Shown here one piece after another: positions 37,941-46,641 of a DNA stretch of 62,220 nt (position 1 is the first letter of the stretch; the number at the start of each line of letters is the position of its first letter). The stretch is taken from contig VMEU01000006.1 of NCBI GenBank assembly GCA_007375675.1, positions 1 to 62,220 on the forward strand, given 5' to 3'. The notes beneath the pieces were generated by a model. That model was not told where the DNA came from and ran no database searches. It saw nothing but the letters and a program-made list of their open reading frames with translations. A program made the translations under genes and the position numbers. The DNA comes from Parcubacteria group bacterium Greene0416_39. GTDB taxonomy: Bacteria; Patescibacteriota; Minisyncoccia; Minisyncoccales; UBA10102.

Positions 37941-38999
37941 TTACTTAGCAAGAATATACGCGGACGAAGGCCCTTTGCCAACCTGGCTAATCATTTTTAG
38001 TTTCTTAAGTTTTTGCAGGCATAATTGAGCTGTCCTTTTAGGACATCCAAGAACATCCATTACGTCCTGCACCGTAATCTTACTCACTTGATCTAAAAAT
38101 TCAAGGATTTTCATCTGGTCTTTATTAAGATAAATCTGGGATGTGATGTTTTGATCAATTTTTCGCAAAGCGAGAGTGGCAACCTTGGCCTTTACGTTAT
38201 CAATTTCCTCTTTGAAGCCACGCACGAAGTACTCGAGCCAGCGAGTAAAATCAATCTTCCTTTCTTCGTAGGTTCTGCCCAAATTGATAGCCTTGTAGTA
38301 TTTTGACCGATCTGTATTATAGTAATCCTCCAGCGCAAAGAGCCGCCTAAAATCGTAGCCCCGAGCGTAGAGAACTAAAGTTGCAAGCGCCCGGGCGGTT
38401 CGGCCATTACCGTCGGCAAACGGGTGAATAGCTGCAAATTCCGCATGCGCTATGCCAGCGGCAATAATCGGGTTGACCCCATTCTTATCGCTTTTCTGTA
38501 TCCACTCTACCAAATCTCTCATAAGTTGAGGGACCTTCTTAGCCTCGGGTGCCGTATAGACGGTCTCTTGCGGCATGCCGAGCCGTCTCCTTACGACATG
38601 CACAGGGCCCTTCCTATAGTGGCCGGATTGTTCTTCAGGCAAGGTCTTGTTGGTAACTAATGCATGAATTTTTAATATTGCCTTTTCGGTAATAGGCAGT
38701 TTTCTCTCAACCATCTGGCTGATATAACGCAATGCTTTAATATAATTCTCAACTTCATATATATCGCGCGCGGGCGCATCAATTTTTTGATGCCCAAGAA
38801 TCGCCTCCACTTGATTGAGATTTAGCATGTTGCCTTCAATGTGCGTAGAGCTGTGCGTCATTCGGATCAACGCCTGACGCCTTAGTCGAAGCTCTTGTTT
38901 TGGAAGAAGTTTCGCACGCCCAATCACCACCCTTGCCTCGGCTATGGCGGTAAGCATATTGAGAATTATATTGGTAAGCCTGTAGCGCAGATGTAACAT
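37941..38999 (-). CDS. Fic family protein (adenylyltransferase) with winged-helix C-terminus
   Basis: HPFADGNGRTAR Fic motif; upstream THSSTHIEGN inhibitory-helix-like motif. Confidence 0.93.
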   Translation of the reverse strand: MLHLRYRLTNIILNMLTAIAEARVVIGRAKLLPKQELRLRRQALIRMTHSSTHIEGNMLNLNQVEAILGHQKIDAPARDIYEVENYIKALRYISQMVERKLPITEKAILKIHALVTNKTLPEEQSGHYRKGPVHVVRRRLGMPQETVYTAPEAKKVPQLMRDLVEWIQKSDKNGVNPIIAAGIAHAEFAAIHPFADGNGRTARALATLVLYARGYDFRRLFALEDYYNTDRSKYYKAINLGRTYEERKIDFTRWLEYFVRGFKEEIDNVKAKVATLALRKIDQNITSQIYLNKDQMKILEFLDQVSKITVQDVMDVLGCPKRTAQLCLQKLKKLKMISQVGKGPSSAYILAK

Positions 39000-39186
39000 A
39001 TATACGTATTATAACGCCCATTACATAATCGCGCAAGTATCGCGCAATTAATCGCGCAAGGTAAACTCAAAAGGTATCAATCTCTCCCCTTCCTCATGTC
39101 GTGTTGTGTTCCAACCATGCCGACGGATAATTTCATAACAAATCTTTGTTGGTGCCATACGGATGTATTAATAATATCACACTTGA

Positions 39187-39240
39187 GCGGGATACCGGAA
39201 TTGAACCGGCGCCTCGACCTTGGGGCCAGAGACAACTGCT
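39187..39240 (-). pseudogene. 3'-half tRNA remnant (Gly-like)
   Basis: CCCCAAGGTCGAGGCGCCGGTTCAATTCCGGTATCCCGCT on minus strand: anticodon-loop 3' half, T-arm and acceptor 3' strand; no matching GCGGGAT 5' half upstream. Confidence 0.55.
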
Positions 39241-39322
39241 TGTCTCTGGCGGGCATTTTAGCGAACCCTCCGTGGTGAGCGTTAAAAAATGCCCAGGGGT
39301 TCACCGAAGGTGAACTACCTTG

Positions 39323-39393
39323 AGCGAGTGAGGGGAATCGAACCCCTGTTTCAACCTTGGGAAGGTCGTGTTCTGCCATTGAACCACACTCGC
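39323..39393 (-). tRNA. tRNA-Gly(CCC)
   Basis: GCGAGTGTGGTTCAATGGCAGAACACGACCTTCCCAAGGTTGAAACAGGGGTTCGATTCCCCTCACTCGCT. Confidence 0.94.
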
Positions 39394-39397
39394 ATTG

Positions 39398-39772
39398 CTA
39401 TTTGGAGAACCAGGCGAAAGGATTCCACCAGGGTTTTTTCTTTGGGGGCTGGTTTACTTGAGTCTGGGTTTGGGGAGGCAGTATCGTAATCACCTGTTCT
39501 CCTGGTTTTTGGTATAAGCCCTGCTCTCGCAATATCTTTTCCTGGTATTCTGGGGTCTGATTCTCTGTGATTGCAGCCTGCAACTGTATTCCCTCTTGAG
39601 TCAACCTCATAATTTCAGCTTGAAGCTCTCTCGTTTTTTTAAGAAGTTCTGAACGCTTCTGGAAAAGCTTTGTATTCTGGTACACAAAAAATCCTCCTAT
39701 ACCAACAAAAAGCGCAAGGAACACAAACCAAACAAAAACGTTGGAAGAATGCTGTTTTTTGCGAAATTCCAT
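39398..39772 (-). CDS. FtsB/DivIC-like septum formation initiator
   Basis: Single TM plus coiled coil ELQAEIMRLTQEGIQLQAAI. Confidence 0.7.
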   Translation of the reverse strand: MEFRKKQHSSNVFVWFVFLALFVGIGGFFVYQNTKLFQKRSELLKKTRELQAEIMRLTQEGIQLQAAITENQTPEYQEKILREQGLYQKPGEQVITILPPQTQTQVNQPPKKKPWWNPFAWFSK

Positions 39773-39793
39773 AGGTTCTGCTAAACTAAACGT

Positions 39794-39889
39794 ATGCAAC
39801 AAAAAGGCATCTTTCGCGTCATCTGGATTATTCTTGTATCTCTCGTTGCCCTAAGCACGGTCGGCTTTCTCCTCGCGCCTCTATTCTAG
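39794..39889 (+). CDS. 31-aa single-TM miniprotein
   Basis: MQQKGIFRVIWIILVSLVALSTVGFLLAPLF*, divergent from the ftsB-like gene. Confidence 0.45.
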   Translation: MQQKGIFRVIWIILVSLVALSTVGFLLAPLF

Positions 39890-39896
39890 CTGATTT

Positions 39897-41708
39897 CTAG
39901 GAGCGGAACAAGTTCAAAAAAACTCTGGCTGGAATAATAACCTTGCCTTTTGCTTTCAGCTCTTTTTTGCCTTTCTTTTGAATCTCCAGCAATTTCTTTT
40001 TTCTCGTTACGTCTCCTCCATACAAAGGAGCTGTCACGTCTTTTCTTTGCGCGTGGATCGTTTCTCTCGCAATGATTCTTCCTTCTGCCAAGGCCTGAAG
40101 CGCAACGTCAAAAAGCTGGGGAGGCAAACTTTCTTTGAGCTTCTCCACCATTGTTTTCCCAATAGAATATGCTCTATCTTTTGGCACAATGGTTGCCAAC
40201 GCCTCTTCCCTTGCCCCTGCAACCAGAAACTCAAGCTTCACCAAATCCCCCTTTCTCTCCCCTATCAACTCATAGTCCATAGAAGCCATGCCAGACGTTG
40301 CGCTCTTCAACCTGTCGTAAAAGCCCCCTATAACCTCCCGCAAAGGAGTTTCTTTTGTGAACACCGCTTTGTTGTCTGCAATATTCTGCACCTCAAACTG
40401 GGTGCCTGAAACGAGCTGCAAAAGATGAGAAACTTCTTGAAAGAAATGTAAGGGAGTTAAAACTTCAAGTTTTGCCCAGGGCTCATAGGTTTCTTTAATT
40501 TCAGAATCTTGAGGCCAGTCAACAGCGCTGCGCAAGCGCGCTTTTCTTCCTTTATTGTCCACTAGGGTAATTTCCACCACAGGCTGAGAAATGACAAGCT
40601 CAATGTGGAATTCTCGCTGAAGCCGTTCTGCAATGATTTCAGAATGCAGCACTCCAAGAAACCCGCAACGGAATCCTCGCCCGAGCGCCTCTTTCACCTC
40701 CACTTCAAAAGAAAAGGAAGGGTCGTTCAAGCGAAGTTTTGAAAGAGCATCCTTGAGAAGATCAAACTCATTTGGATTTGCAGGATAAAAACTCACAAAC
40801 ACCACCGGCTTTGGAATGGTAAACCCCGGCAAGGCAAGATTTGCCCAGTCATCCGACTGGGCACCCCGTCGGATGACGGGGTGGATTTTTACTACAGTAT
40901 CTCCAATGCGAACCGATTCTGGCTCTTTGACTCCTGTTGCAATATACCCTATCTCCCCTGCGCCCAATACCTGACAAGGAGTCTCTTGAGGAAAAAACAC
41001 TCCCACCTCTTTGGCTGTACATGAAATCCCGGTTCCAAGCAAAGAAATAAGGTCGTCTTTTTTTACGCTCCCTTCCACGACTCTGACAAACGCAACAACA
41101 CCCTTGAACGTATCGAATCTTGAATCGAAGATGAGCGCGCGAAATGGCTTTCCATCTTCGTCTTTGGGAGCTGGGATCTTTTCAACCACTCCTTTGAGCA
41201 AATCAGGAATATTTGTGCCTTCTTTTGCAGAAATACGCCACACGTCTTTCTCGGAAACTGAAAGAAGTAAAGCTACTTCTTTGACCACTTCGTCGGTTCT
41301 TGCCTGTGGCAGGTCAATTTTGTTCACCGCAGGAAGAATCACAAGATTCTGCTTTTTTGCAAGGTTTACATGGGCAAATGTCTGCGCCTGAATCCCTTTT
41401 GTGGCGTCAACCAAGAGAATGACGCCTTCCACTGCAGCCAAAGATCTTGAAACTTCATACGAAAAATCCGCATGGCCCGGAGTATCAATAAGATTTAAGA
41501 TATAGTCCTTGTAATACATGCGCACAGGCTGTAGCTTAATAGTAATTCCACGCTCACGCTCAAGCTCCATCTGGTCTAAAAACTGTTCTCGCATTTTACG
41601 CTTTTCAACAGAGCCGGTGAGATCCAAAAAACGGTCAGCCAAGGTAGACTTCCCGTGGTCAACATGAGCAATGATGGAAAAATTACGTATGTTGCTAACG
41701 GGGCTCAT
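39897..41708 (-). CDS. lepA: Elongation factor 4
   Basis: IRNFSIIAHVDHGKSTLADRFL...ERERGITIKLQ. Confidence 0.97.
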   Translation of the reverse strand: MSPVSNIRNFSIIAHVDHGKSTLADRFLDLTGSVEKRKMREQFLDQMELERERGITIKLQPVRMYYKDYILNLIDTPGHADFSYEVSRSLAAVEGVILLVDATKGIQAQTFAHVNLAKKQNLVILPAVNKIDLPQARTDEVVKEVALLLSVSEKDVWRISAKEGTNIPDLLKGVVEKIPAPKDEDGKPFRALIFDSRFDTFKGVVAFVRVVEGSVKKDDLISLLGTGISCTAKEVGVFFPQETPCQVLGAGEIGYIATGVKEPESVRIGDTVVKIHPVIRRGAQSDDWANLALPGFTIPKPVVFVSFYPANPNEFDLLKDALSKLRLNDPSFSFEVEVKEALGRGFRCGFLGVLHSEIIAERLQREFHIELVISQPVVEITLVDNKGRKARLRSAVDWPQDSEIKETYEPWAKLEVLTPLHFFQEVSHLLQLVSGTQFEVQNIADNKAVFTKETPLREVIGGFYDRLKSATSGMASMDYELIGERKGDLVKLEFLVAGAREEALATIVPKDRAYSIGKTMVEKLKESLPPQLFDVALQALAEGRIIARETIHAQRKDVTAPLYGGDVTRKKKLLEIQKKGKKELKAKGKVIIPARVFLNLFRS

Positions 41709-43260
41709 CGTGGGAAAACTGAGTTTTAAAGGAAGAAAAAAATTCTTTCAGCTCTTGTGATTTCAACAGGAAGGAAGACACAACAAACACTCCTGCAGCG
41801 CCAAGTCCAGCAAAAACGAGCTGGAACAATGCCCCTTGTTTTTGGAATATGGAAAGAAGCAACACGCAGGCAATACTAAAGAGAACCGAGGAAAGAATTG
41901 GTTTCTTTAATCCTTGCAATAATTCCATCCAAGAAAAAACAGAGCGTCTCTGCAAAAACAAAAGTAAACCGAGGCACTGCCCAATGCTTGAGAGCGCGTA
42001 CGCTAAAGGCAAACTTTGAATACCAAGATTCGTTCCTTTGATCAATAAAACTGCCGAAGCAATATTAACCGCAACTCCTCCAAGACTTACAAGCGTGGGA
42101 ATCTTGGTGTTCTGCAAAGAAAAGAACGTTCTCACAAGTAAGGGGATTAAGACCTGGAAGGGAATGCTCAGCGCGAACGTAGCTAGAAGCAAAGACGTAA
42201 GGTCCGCGTTCTCTTGAGTGAACTTTCCTGTGCGAAAGAGAACCTGGATAATGGGTGAGCTGGAGAAGAACAAGAACAGGGCTATAGGAAGCGCAAAAAA
42301 TACTATCTGGCGGAATATTGAAGAGAATGTTTTCTGAAACTCTTTTGTGTTGTTTTCAGAAAATGCGCGAGTCAAACTCGGAAACACGGCGAGAGCAAAT
42401 GAAATCCCGATAAGGCCCACAGGAAACATCTGCGCTCTGTTTGCAAAGTTAAGAACAGCAAGGCTCCCTACAAACAACGTGGAGGATAACGCGTTCATCA
42501 CAATAGGATTGAAAAAGACTCCGGCTGCTCCTATGATTCGGGGCAAGGCAAGCTTGAATACTTCTTGCAGCCCGGGGTGTGAAAACTCGAGAATTGGCTT
42601 CCAGCGAAATCCCGTGGCAAGCACTGCAGACAACTGCACTAAGGCGTGAAGCAAAGCTCCCAACACCACGCCCATAACAATACCCCATATGCCAAACACA
42701 GGGCTTAAAAACAAAATGCCCAAAATAATTCCTATGTTGTATGCCAAAGGAGCAAGAGCGTATGCTAAAAATCTGTTAAAATAATGCAGCACAGAAGAAA
42801 ACACCGAAGAAAGCGCAAAGAACAAAGGACTCAAAAACATAATTCTCATTAAGCCCGTTGTGAGGTCAAGTTTTTCTTGAGGAAACCCAGGAGCAATGGC
42901 ATGCACCAAAACAGGGGCAAGAAAAAATAGGACGAGAGAAAAAACGCCCAGGGCCAGAAGCGCTGCGTTGAGAAGGTTGTTCGCAAAGCGCCAAGCTTCT
43001 TCTTTGCTCTTGTGCACATACTCAGAAAACACAGGCAAAAAGGAAGCTGCAAGCCCTCCCATAACAAGAATGCCATAGAGAAAATCAGGAATGCCAAACG
43101 CGGCAAGGTAGGCGTCGAGTTCGTCTCCTGCTCCAAAACGCGAGGCCAGCAGACGCTCTCTCACAAACGCAAGCAAGCTGCTCAACAAGGCGGAACCAGC
43201 GAGAATGACGGCCGCGAACGTAACCGTCTTGCTCTGAGAATGAAGAATTCCTGAGATCAT
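41695..43260 (-). CDS. murJ: Lipid II flippase MurJ
   Basis: MVF/MurJ family: RERLLASRFGAGDELDAYLAAFGIPDFLYGILVMGGLAASFLPVF. Confidence 0.93.
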   Translation of the reverse strand: MISGILHSQSKTVTFAAVILAGSALLSSLLAFVRERLLASRFGAGDELDAYLAAFGIPDFLYGILVMGGLAASFLPVFSEYVHKSKEEAWRFANNLLNAALLALGVFSLVLFFLAPVLVHAIAPGFPQEKLDLTTGLMRIMFLSPLFFALSSVFSSVLHYFNRFLAYALAPLAYNIGIILGILFLSPVFGIWGIVMGVVLGALLHALVQLSAVLATGFRWKPILEFSHPGLQEVFKLALPRIIGAAGVFFNPIVMNALSSTLFVGSLAVLNFANRAQMFPVGLIGISFALAVFPSLTRAFSENNTKEFQKTFSSIFRQIVFFALPIALFLFFSSSPIIQVLFRTGKFTQENADLTSLLLATFALSIPFQVLIPLLVRTFFSLQNTKIPTLVSLGGVAVNIASAVLLIKGTNLGIQSLPLAYALSSIGQCLGLLLFLQRRSVFSWMELLQGLKKPILSSVLFSIACVLLLSIFQKQGALFQLVFAGLGAAGVFVVSSFLLKSQELKEFFSSFKTQFSHDEPR

Positions 43261-43283
43261 TACCTCCCTATTCTATCATAAAA

Positions 43284-43321
43284 CAAACCCCCCACCACTT
43301 TTGAAAAAGTGGTGGGGGGAA
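43284..43321 (-). terminator. Terminator following rnpB
   Basis: CCCCCCACCACTTTTTCAAAAGTGGTGGGGGG followed by TTTGTTTT on minus strand. Confidence 0.8.
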
Positions 43322-43648
43322 AAGCAGGCAATAAGCCGAATTCTGTCGAGGGCAATCATCTATCTGTTCTCGATGTTACCATCGGAATCAAGCGAGTTAC
43401 TTTGCCAAGAGCTCCACATGAAAAGCGAACCTCCTGGTTTACTCTTGCGCCCTACAGGGATTTAGCCGTTTCACTTCCACGATCTTGCGATCGGGACATC
43501 GTCACTGTTCGCACCCCTCGCCTCACGGCGGCCGGGCATTACCCGGAGTAGTTGACCCTGCACCCTACGTGGTACAGGGGAGTGTTCGGACTTTCCTCCC
43601 CCACTACTCATAGATGAGCGTGAGAGCGACTGCCTTGCCTGCTTGTAT
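43322..43648 (-). ncRNA. rnpB: RNase P RNA (bacterial type)
   Basis: GAGGAAAGTCCGAACACTCC..., CCACGTAGGGTGCAGGGTCAACTACTCCGGGTAATGCC, ACAGAATTCGGCTTATTGCCTGCTTT. Confidence 0.93.
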
Positions 43649-43658
43649 AATTAATGTA

Positions 43659-44630
43659 TCAATACCCTGCGGTTTTGTCAATAAGATTTGGCAGGCGCTC
43701 CCCTTTCAAGTATGCCTGAAGATTCAGGCAAAACAGATCAACCGCCCTATCCATGTACTTTTCTGAAATGCCAGAATGATGAGGGGTAATGACAACATTG
43801 TCCATATCCCACAAAGGGCTGTCTTTTGGCAAAGGTTCTTGTTCTGTTACATCCAGGGCTGCCCCGCCAATCTTCTTCTCTTTGAGCGCCTTTATCAAAG
43901 CCTGCTCATCCACCACCCCTCCCCTTCCAATGTTCAAAAGCACTGCATGAGGCTGCATTGCGCTCAATCTATTTTGATTTATAAAATGATGGGTGTCTTT
44001 GGTATAAGGCAGGCAAAGTACCACAAAGTCTGCCTTGCCAAGAAACTCGGGGAGCGCTTCTATTGTTCCCAACTCTTGCACAAACTCTGGTTTTTCTACC
44101 CCTGGAGTGTCTACTGCAACAACCCGCGCCCCAAAAGAGGCGGCAAGGCGGGCAGCCTCCCTGCCAATGTGCCCCAAGCCAACTATCAGTATGATTTTGT
44201 CTCGGAGTTCTGTTAGGGTATCTATCCTCTGCCATTTCTTTTGCTGCTGCTGTTCAAAGCTTTCTTTGAGCTTTCTGGTAAACGTCAAAAGAAAAGCAAT
44301 AATGTGCTCTGCAATGGGGGTTGCGTGAATGCCAGCAGAATTGCTGGCAAGAACCAAAGAGTTTACCAATTCTGGAGTAAGCACCCTATCCATGCCAGCT
44401 GAAAAAGAATGCACCCATTTCAAGTTCTTTGCCTGAGACAGATCCGGTATGGACTTTGGAATCCCAACCATAACTTCAGCATCTGCAACATGCCTTTCTA
44501 TCTCCGAGATATTAGAAGCAGCAACAACCCGAAGGTCAATGTCGGAGCTGACAGAACGGATCTTTGCCAGATGCTCTTTGGTTACGTTGCACAAAGGCCT
44601 TTCTTCTGGCGTTATAAAAAGTATTTTCAT
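43659..44630 (-). CDS. D-isomer 2-hydroxyacid dehydrogenase family protein
   Basis: VGLGHIGREAARLAASFGARVVAVD...LLNIGRGGVVDEQALIKAL. Confidence 0.9.
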   Translation of the reverse strand: MKILFITPEERPLCNVTKEHLAKIRSVSSDIDLRVVAASNISEIERHVADAEVMVGIPKSIPDLSQAKNLKWVHSFSAGMDRVLTPELVNSLVLASNSAGIHATPIAEHIIAFLLTFTRKLKESFEQQQQKKWQRIDTLTELRDKIILIVGLGHIGREAARLAASFGARVVAVDTPGVEKPEFVQELGTIEALPEFLGKADFVVLCLPYTKDTHHFINQNRLSAMQPHAVLLNIGRGGVVDEQALIKALKEKKIGGAALDVTEQEPLPKDSPLWDMDNVVITPHHSGISEKYMDRAVDLFCLNLQAYLKGERLPNLIDKTAGY

Positions 44631-44645
44631 CCCGTTAGAGATACT

Positions 44646-44936
44646 TCATTGAGAAAATGTAAAGAAATATTGTTTCCCAACCTTTCCATTTTTCACATCG
44701 ATTCCGTCTTTCTTGAGCAATTTCTCTTTTGTCGCAAGCCCTCCTTTCCCGCTGTATCCGCACAATCTTCCATCAAAGCCAACCACCTTATAGCAAGGAT
44801 AATGCACAGGATCGGGATTACTTGCCATAATCCTTCCAATAGCCCTTGGAGAAGTGCGGCACACCCTGGCAAGTTCCTTATAGGTTGCAACCTTACCTTT
44901 TGGAATCTTTTTGAGCAATAAGATTGCTTTGTGCAT
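44646..44936 (-). CDS. O6-alkylguanine-DNA alkyltransferase-like (MGMT) short protein
   Basis: IPKGKVATYKELARVCRTSPRAIGRIMASNPDPVHYPCYKVVGFDGRLCGYSGKGG. Confidence 0.88.
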   Translation of the reverse strand: MHKAILLLKKIPKGKVATYKELARVCRTSPRAIGRIMASNPDPVHYPCYKVVGFDGRLCGYSGKGGLATKEKLLKKDGIDVKNGKVGKQYFFTFSQ

Positions 44937-45033
44937 AAAAATCTTCAGGATAACAGCCCTCTTGACGGGCACCGATCCCTCATATAGAATAGAAATACCA
45001 AACGTGGGGCGGATATTTCGTATGTCCGTCCCT

Positions 45034-45681
45034 TTACTTTTCCTCAAACTTAATTTCATTCTCCAAGCGGACAAAATCCCGAAAGTTGCTGCCAGCAAAC
45101 TGCCGCAATTCCTTTGCCGTCCTCGGCCCCCTAGCCAAAATAAGCACATCTTTCCCAGTTTCTTTCAGGTACTTGAGCACGGGCAGAAAGTCGCCATCCC
45201 CAGAAAGGATTATCGCCCTATCAAAATTATCCTTTTCTTTCATAAGATGAAAAGCCATATCCACGTCGCAATTCGCTTTCCTTTTTGTGCTTCCATCATC
45301 TTGATCGTATAACTTTACCGGCTTGAGGAATAGTTTGTATCCAAACTCCTGCAGCCGTAAGTAGAATCGAACTCGCCGTAGGTGACGATCCAGCAATAAA
45401 AGCTTTGCTTCGGTAAACGCGCTTCCTTTTCGAGCAATTAAACCTTGGAGATAACCAGCCAGTTCCCCTACTGGAACGGAGTTGTTTTGAAGGTAATTAT
45501 AGGGAAAGTCATAAATTTCCACTCCGCCAAAATAAAATGCTTCAGAAGTATCATACTTCTTCCGTAGGTAATGCAAAAGCTTTTCATAATCAATACTCCA
45601 CCCCAAACTCTTCACGCCTCCGTAAAACAGGTTCGAGGCGTCTATAAACGCGTATGTTCGTTTTGGGTTTTTAGAATTCAT
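45034..45681 (-). CDS. NYN-domain (LabA/DUF88) putative RNase, paralogue of 30273-30800
   Basis: TYAFIDASNLFYGGVKSLGWSIDYEKL...CDVDMAFHLMKEKDNFDRAIILSGDGDFLPVLKYLKETGK. Confidence 0.87.
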   Translation of the reverse strand: MNSKNPKRTYAFIDASNLFYGGVKSLGWSIDYEKLLHYLRKKYDTSEAFYFGGVEIYDFPYNYLQNNSVPVGELAGYLQGLIARKGSAFTEAKLLLLDRHLRRVRFYLRLQEFGYKLFLKPVKLYDQDDGSTKRKANCDVDMAFHLMKEKDNFDRAIILSGDGDFLPVLKYLKETGKDVLILARGPRTAKELRQFAGSNFRDFVRLENEIKFEEK

Positions 45682-46634
45682 AGAGTAGTAATTGGCCTCG
45701 CCTGAAGAATATAGAACTGACTGTTTTCAAAGCCCCATTCAATATCTTGAGGATACTTACAGTGATTTTCTATTTTCATACAGATATCTGCAAGAGCAAG
45801 GACTTGTTTATCAGTTAATTTCTGTTTTCCTTGTTTTGCTTTTGGAACCGGTACTTCTTTGGTGCCCTTCGTATTCCTAATAATCATAGTTTCTTGGCGC
45901 GAGATATTCTTGTCAAGAATAGTAGTAGGCTTCCCTTGGGTGTACTTGTGAATGATGTAGGTATCAGGAGTAATTTTGCCTCCCACAATTGCCTCGCCCA
46001 AACCATACCCTGCCTCAATAACCATTTGGCCCTTATCTTTGGTAACTGGATGCACGGTAAAACAAATCCCTGAAACCTCTGACTGAATCATTTTTTGCAC
46101 CACCACAGCCACAGACACTGGTTTTTTGTGGAGGCTTTTCTCAAATCTATAAAAAATAGCTCGCGGAGTAAAAAGCGAGGACCAGCATTTCTTTACTGAC
46201 TCTAACAGATTTTCTTTTGTTACATTGAGGTAGCTTTCGAGTTCGCCGGCCCAGGAAGCGACAGAAGAATCTTCTGCTGTTGCAGAGGAACGTACCGCAA
46301 CATACTTTGCCCCCAGTTTTGAATACTCTTTGAGAATCTTTTCTCCCAAGTCCCGGGGGAATTCTGCATCAGAAATGAGCTCTCGTATTTCGTTGGAAGC
46401 TCTATCTACCGAGTTTATATCTTTGTAATTTACCTCGTGCATTTTTGCCTCTATTTCTGGGTCTAAATCAGTATCGGCAAGAAACTTGTCAAAGACAGAC
46501 GCAAGAACCACAAAACCAGGGGGCACTGGAAACCCTGCCCTTGTCATTTCTCCAAGCGACGCACCCTTGCCCCCTGCAATAAATATATCTTTTGCGCTGA
46601 TTTTCTCAAAGCGAAGAATAACTTCTCTGTTCAT
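45678..46634 (-). CDS. PEP synthase-like N-terminal (PPDK ATP-grasp) domain protein
   Basis: GGKGASLGEMTRAGFPVPPGFVV...AVRSSATAEDSSVASWAGE...EWGFENSQFYILQARPIT. Confidence 0.9.
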   Translation of the reverse strand: MNREVILRFEKISAKDIFIAGGKGASLGEMTRAGFPVPPGFVVLASVFDKFLADTDLDPEIEAKMHEVNYKDINSVDRASNEIRELISDAEFPRDLGEKILKEYSKLGAKYVAVRSSATAEDSSVASWAGELESYLNVTKENLLESVKKCWSSLFTPRAIFYRFEKSLHKKPVSVAVVVQKMIQSEVSGICFTVHPVTKDKGQMVIEAGYGLGEAIVGGKITPDTYIIHKYTQGKPTTILDKNISRQETMIIRNTKGTKEVPVPKAKQGKQKLTDKQVLALADICMKIENHCKYPQDIEWGFENSQFYILQARPITTL

Positions 46635-46641
46635 TTAGCGT

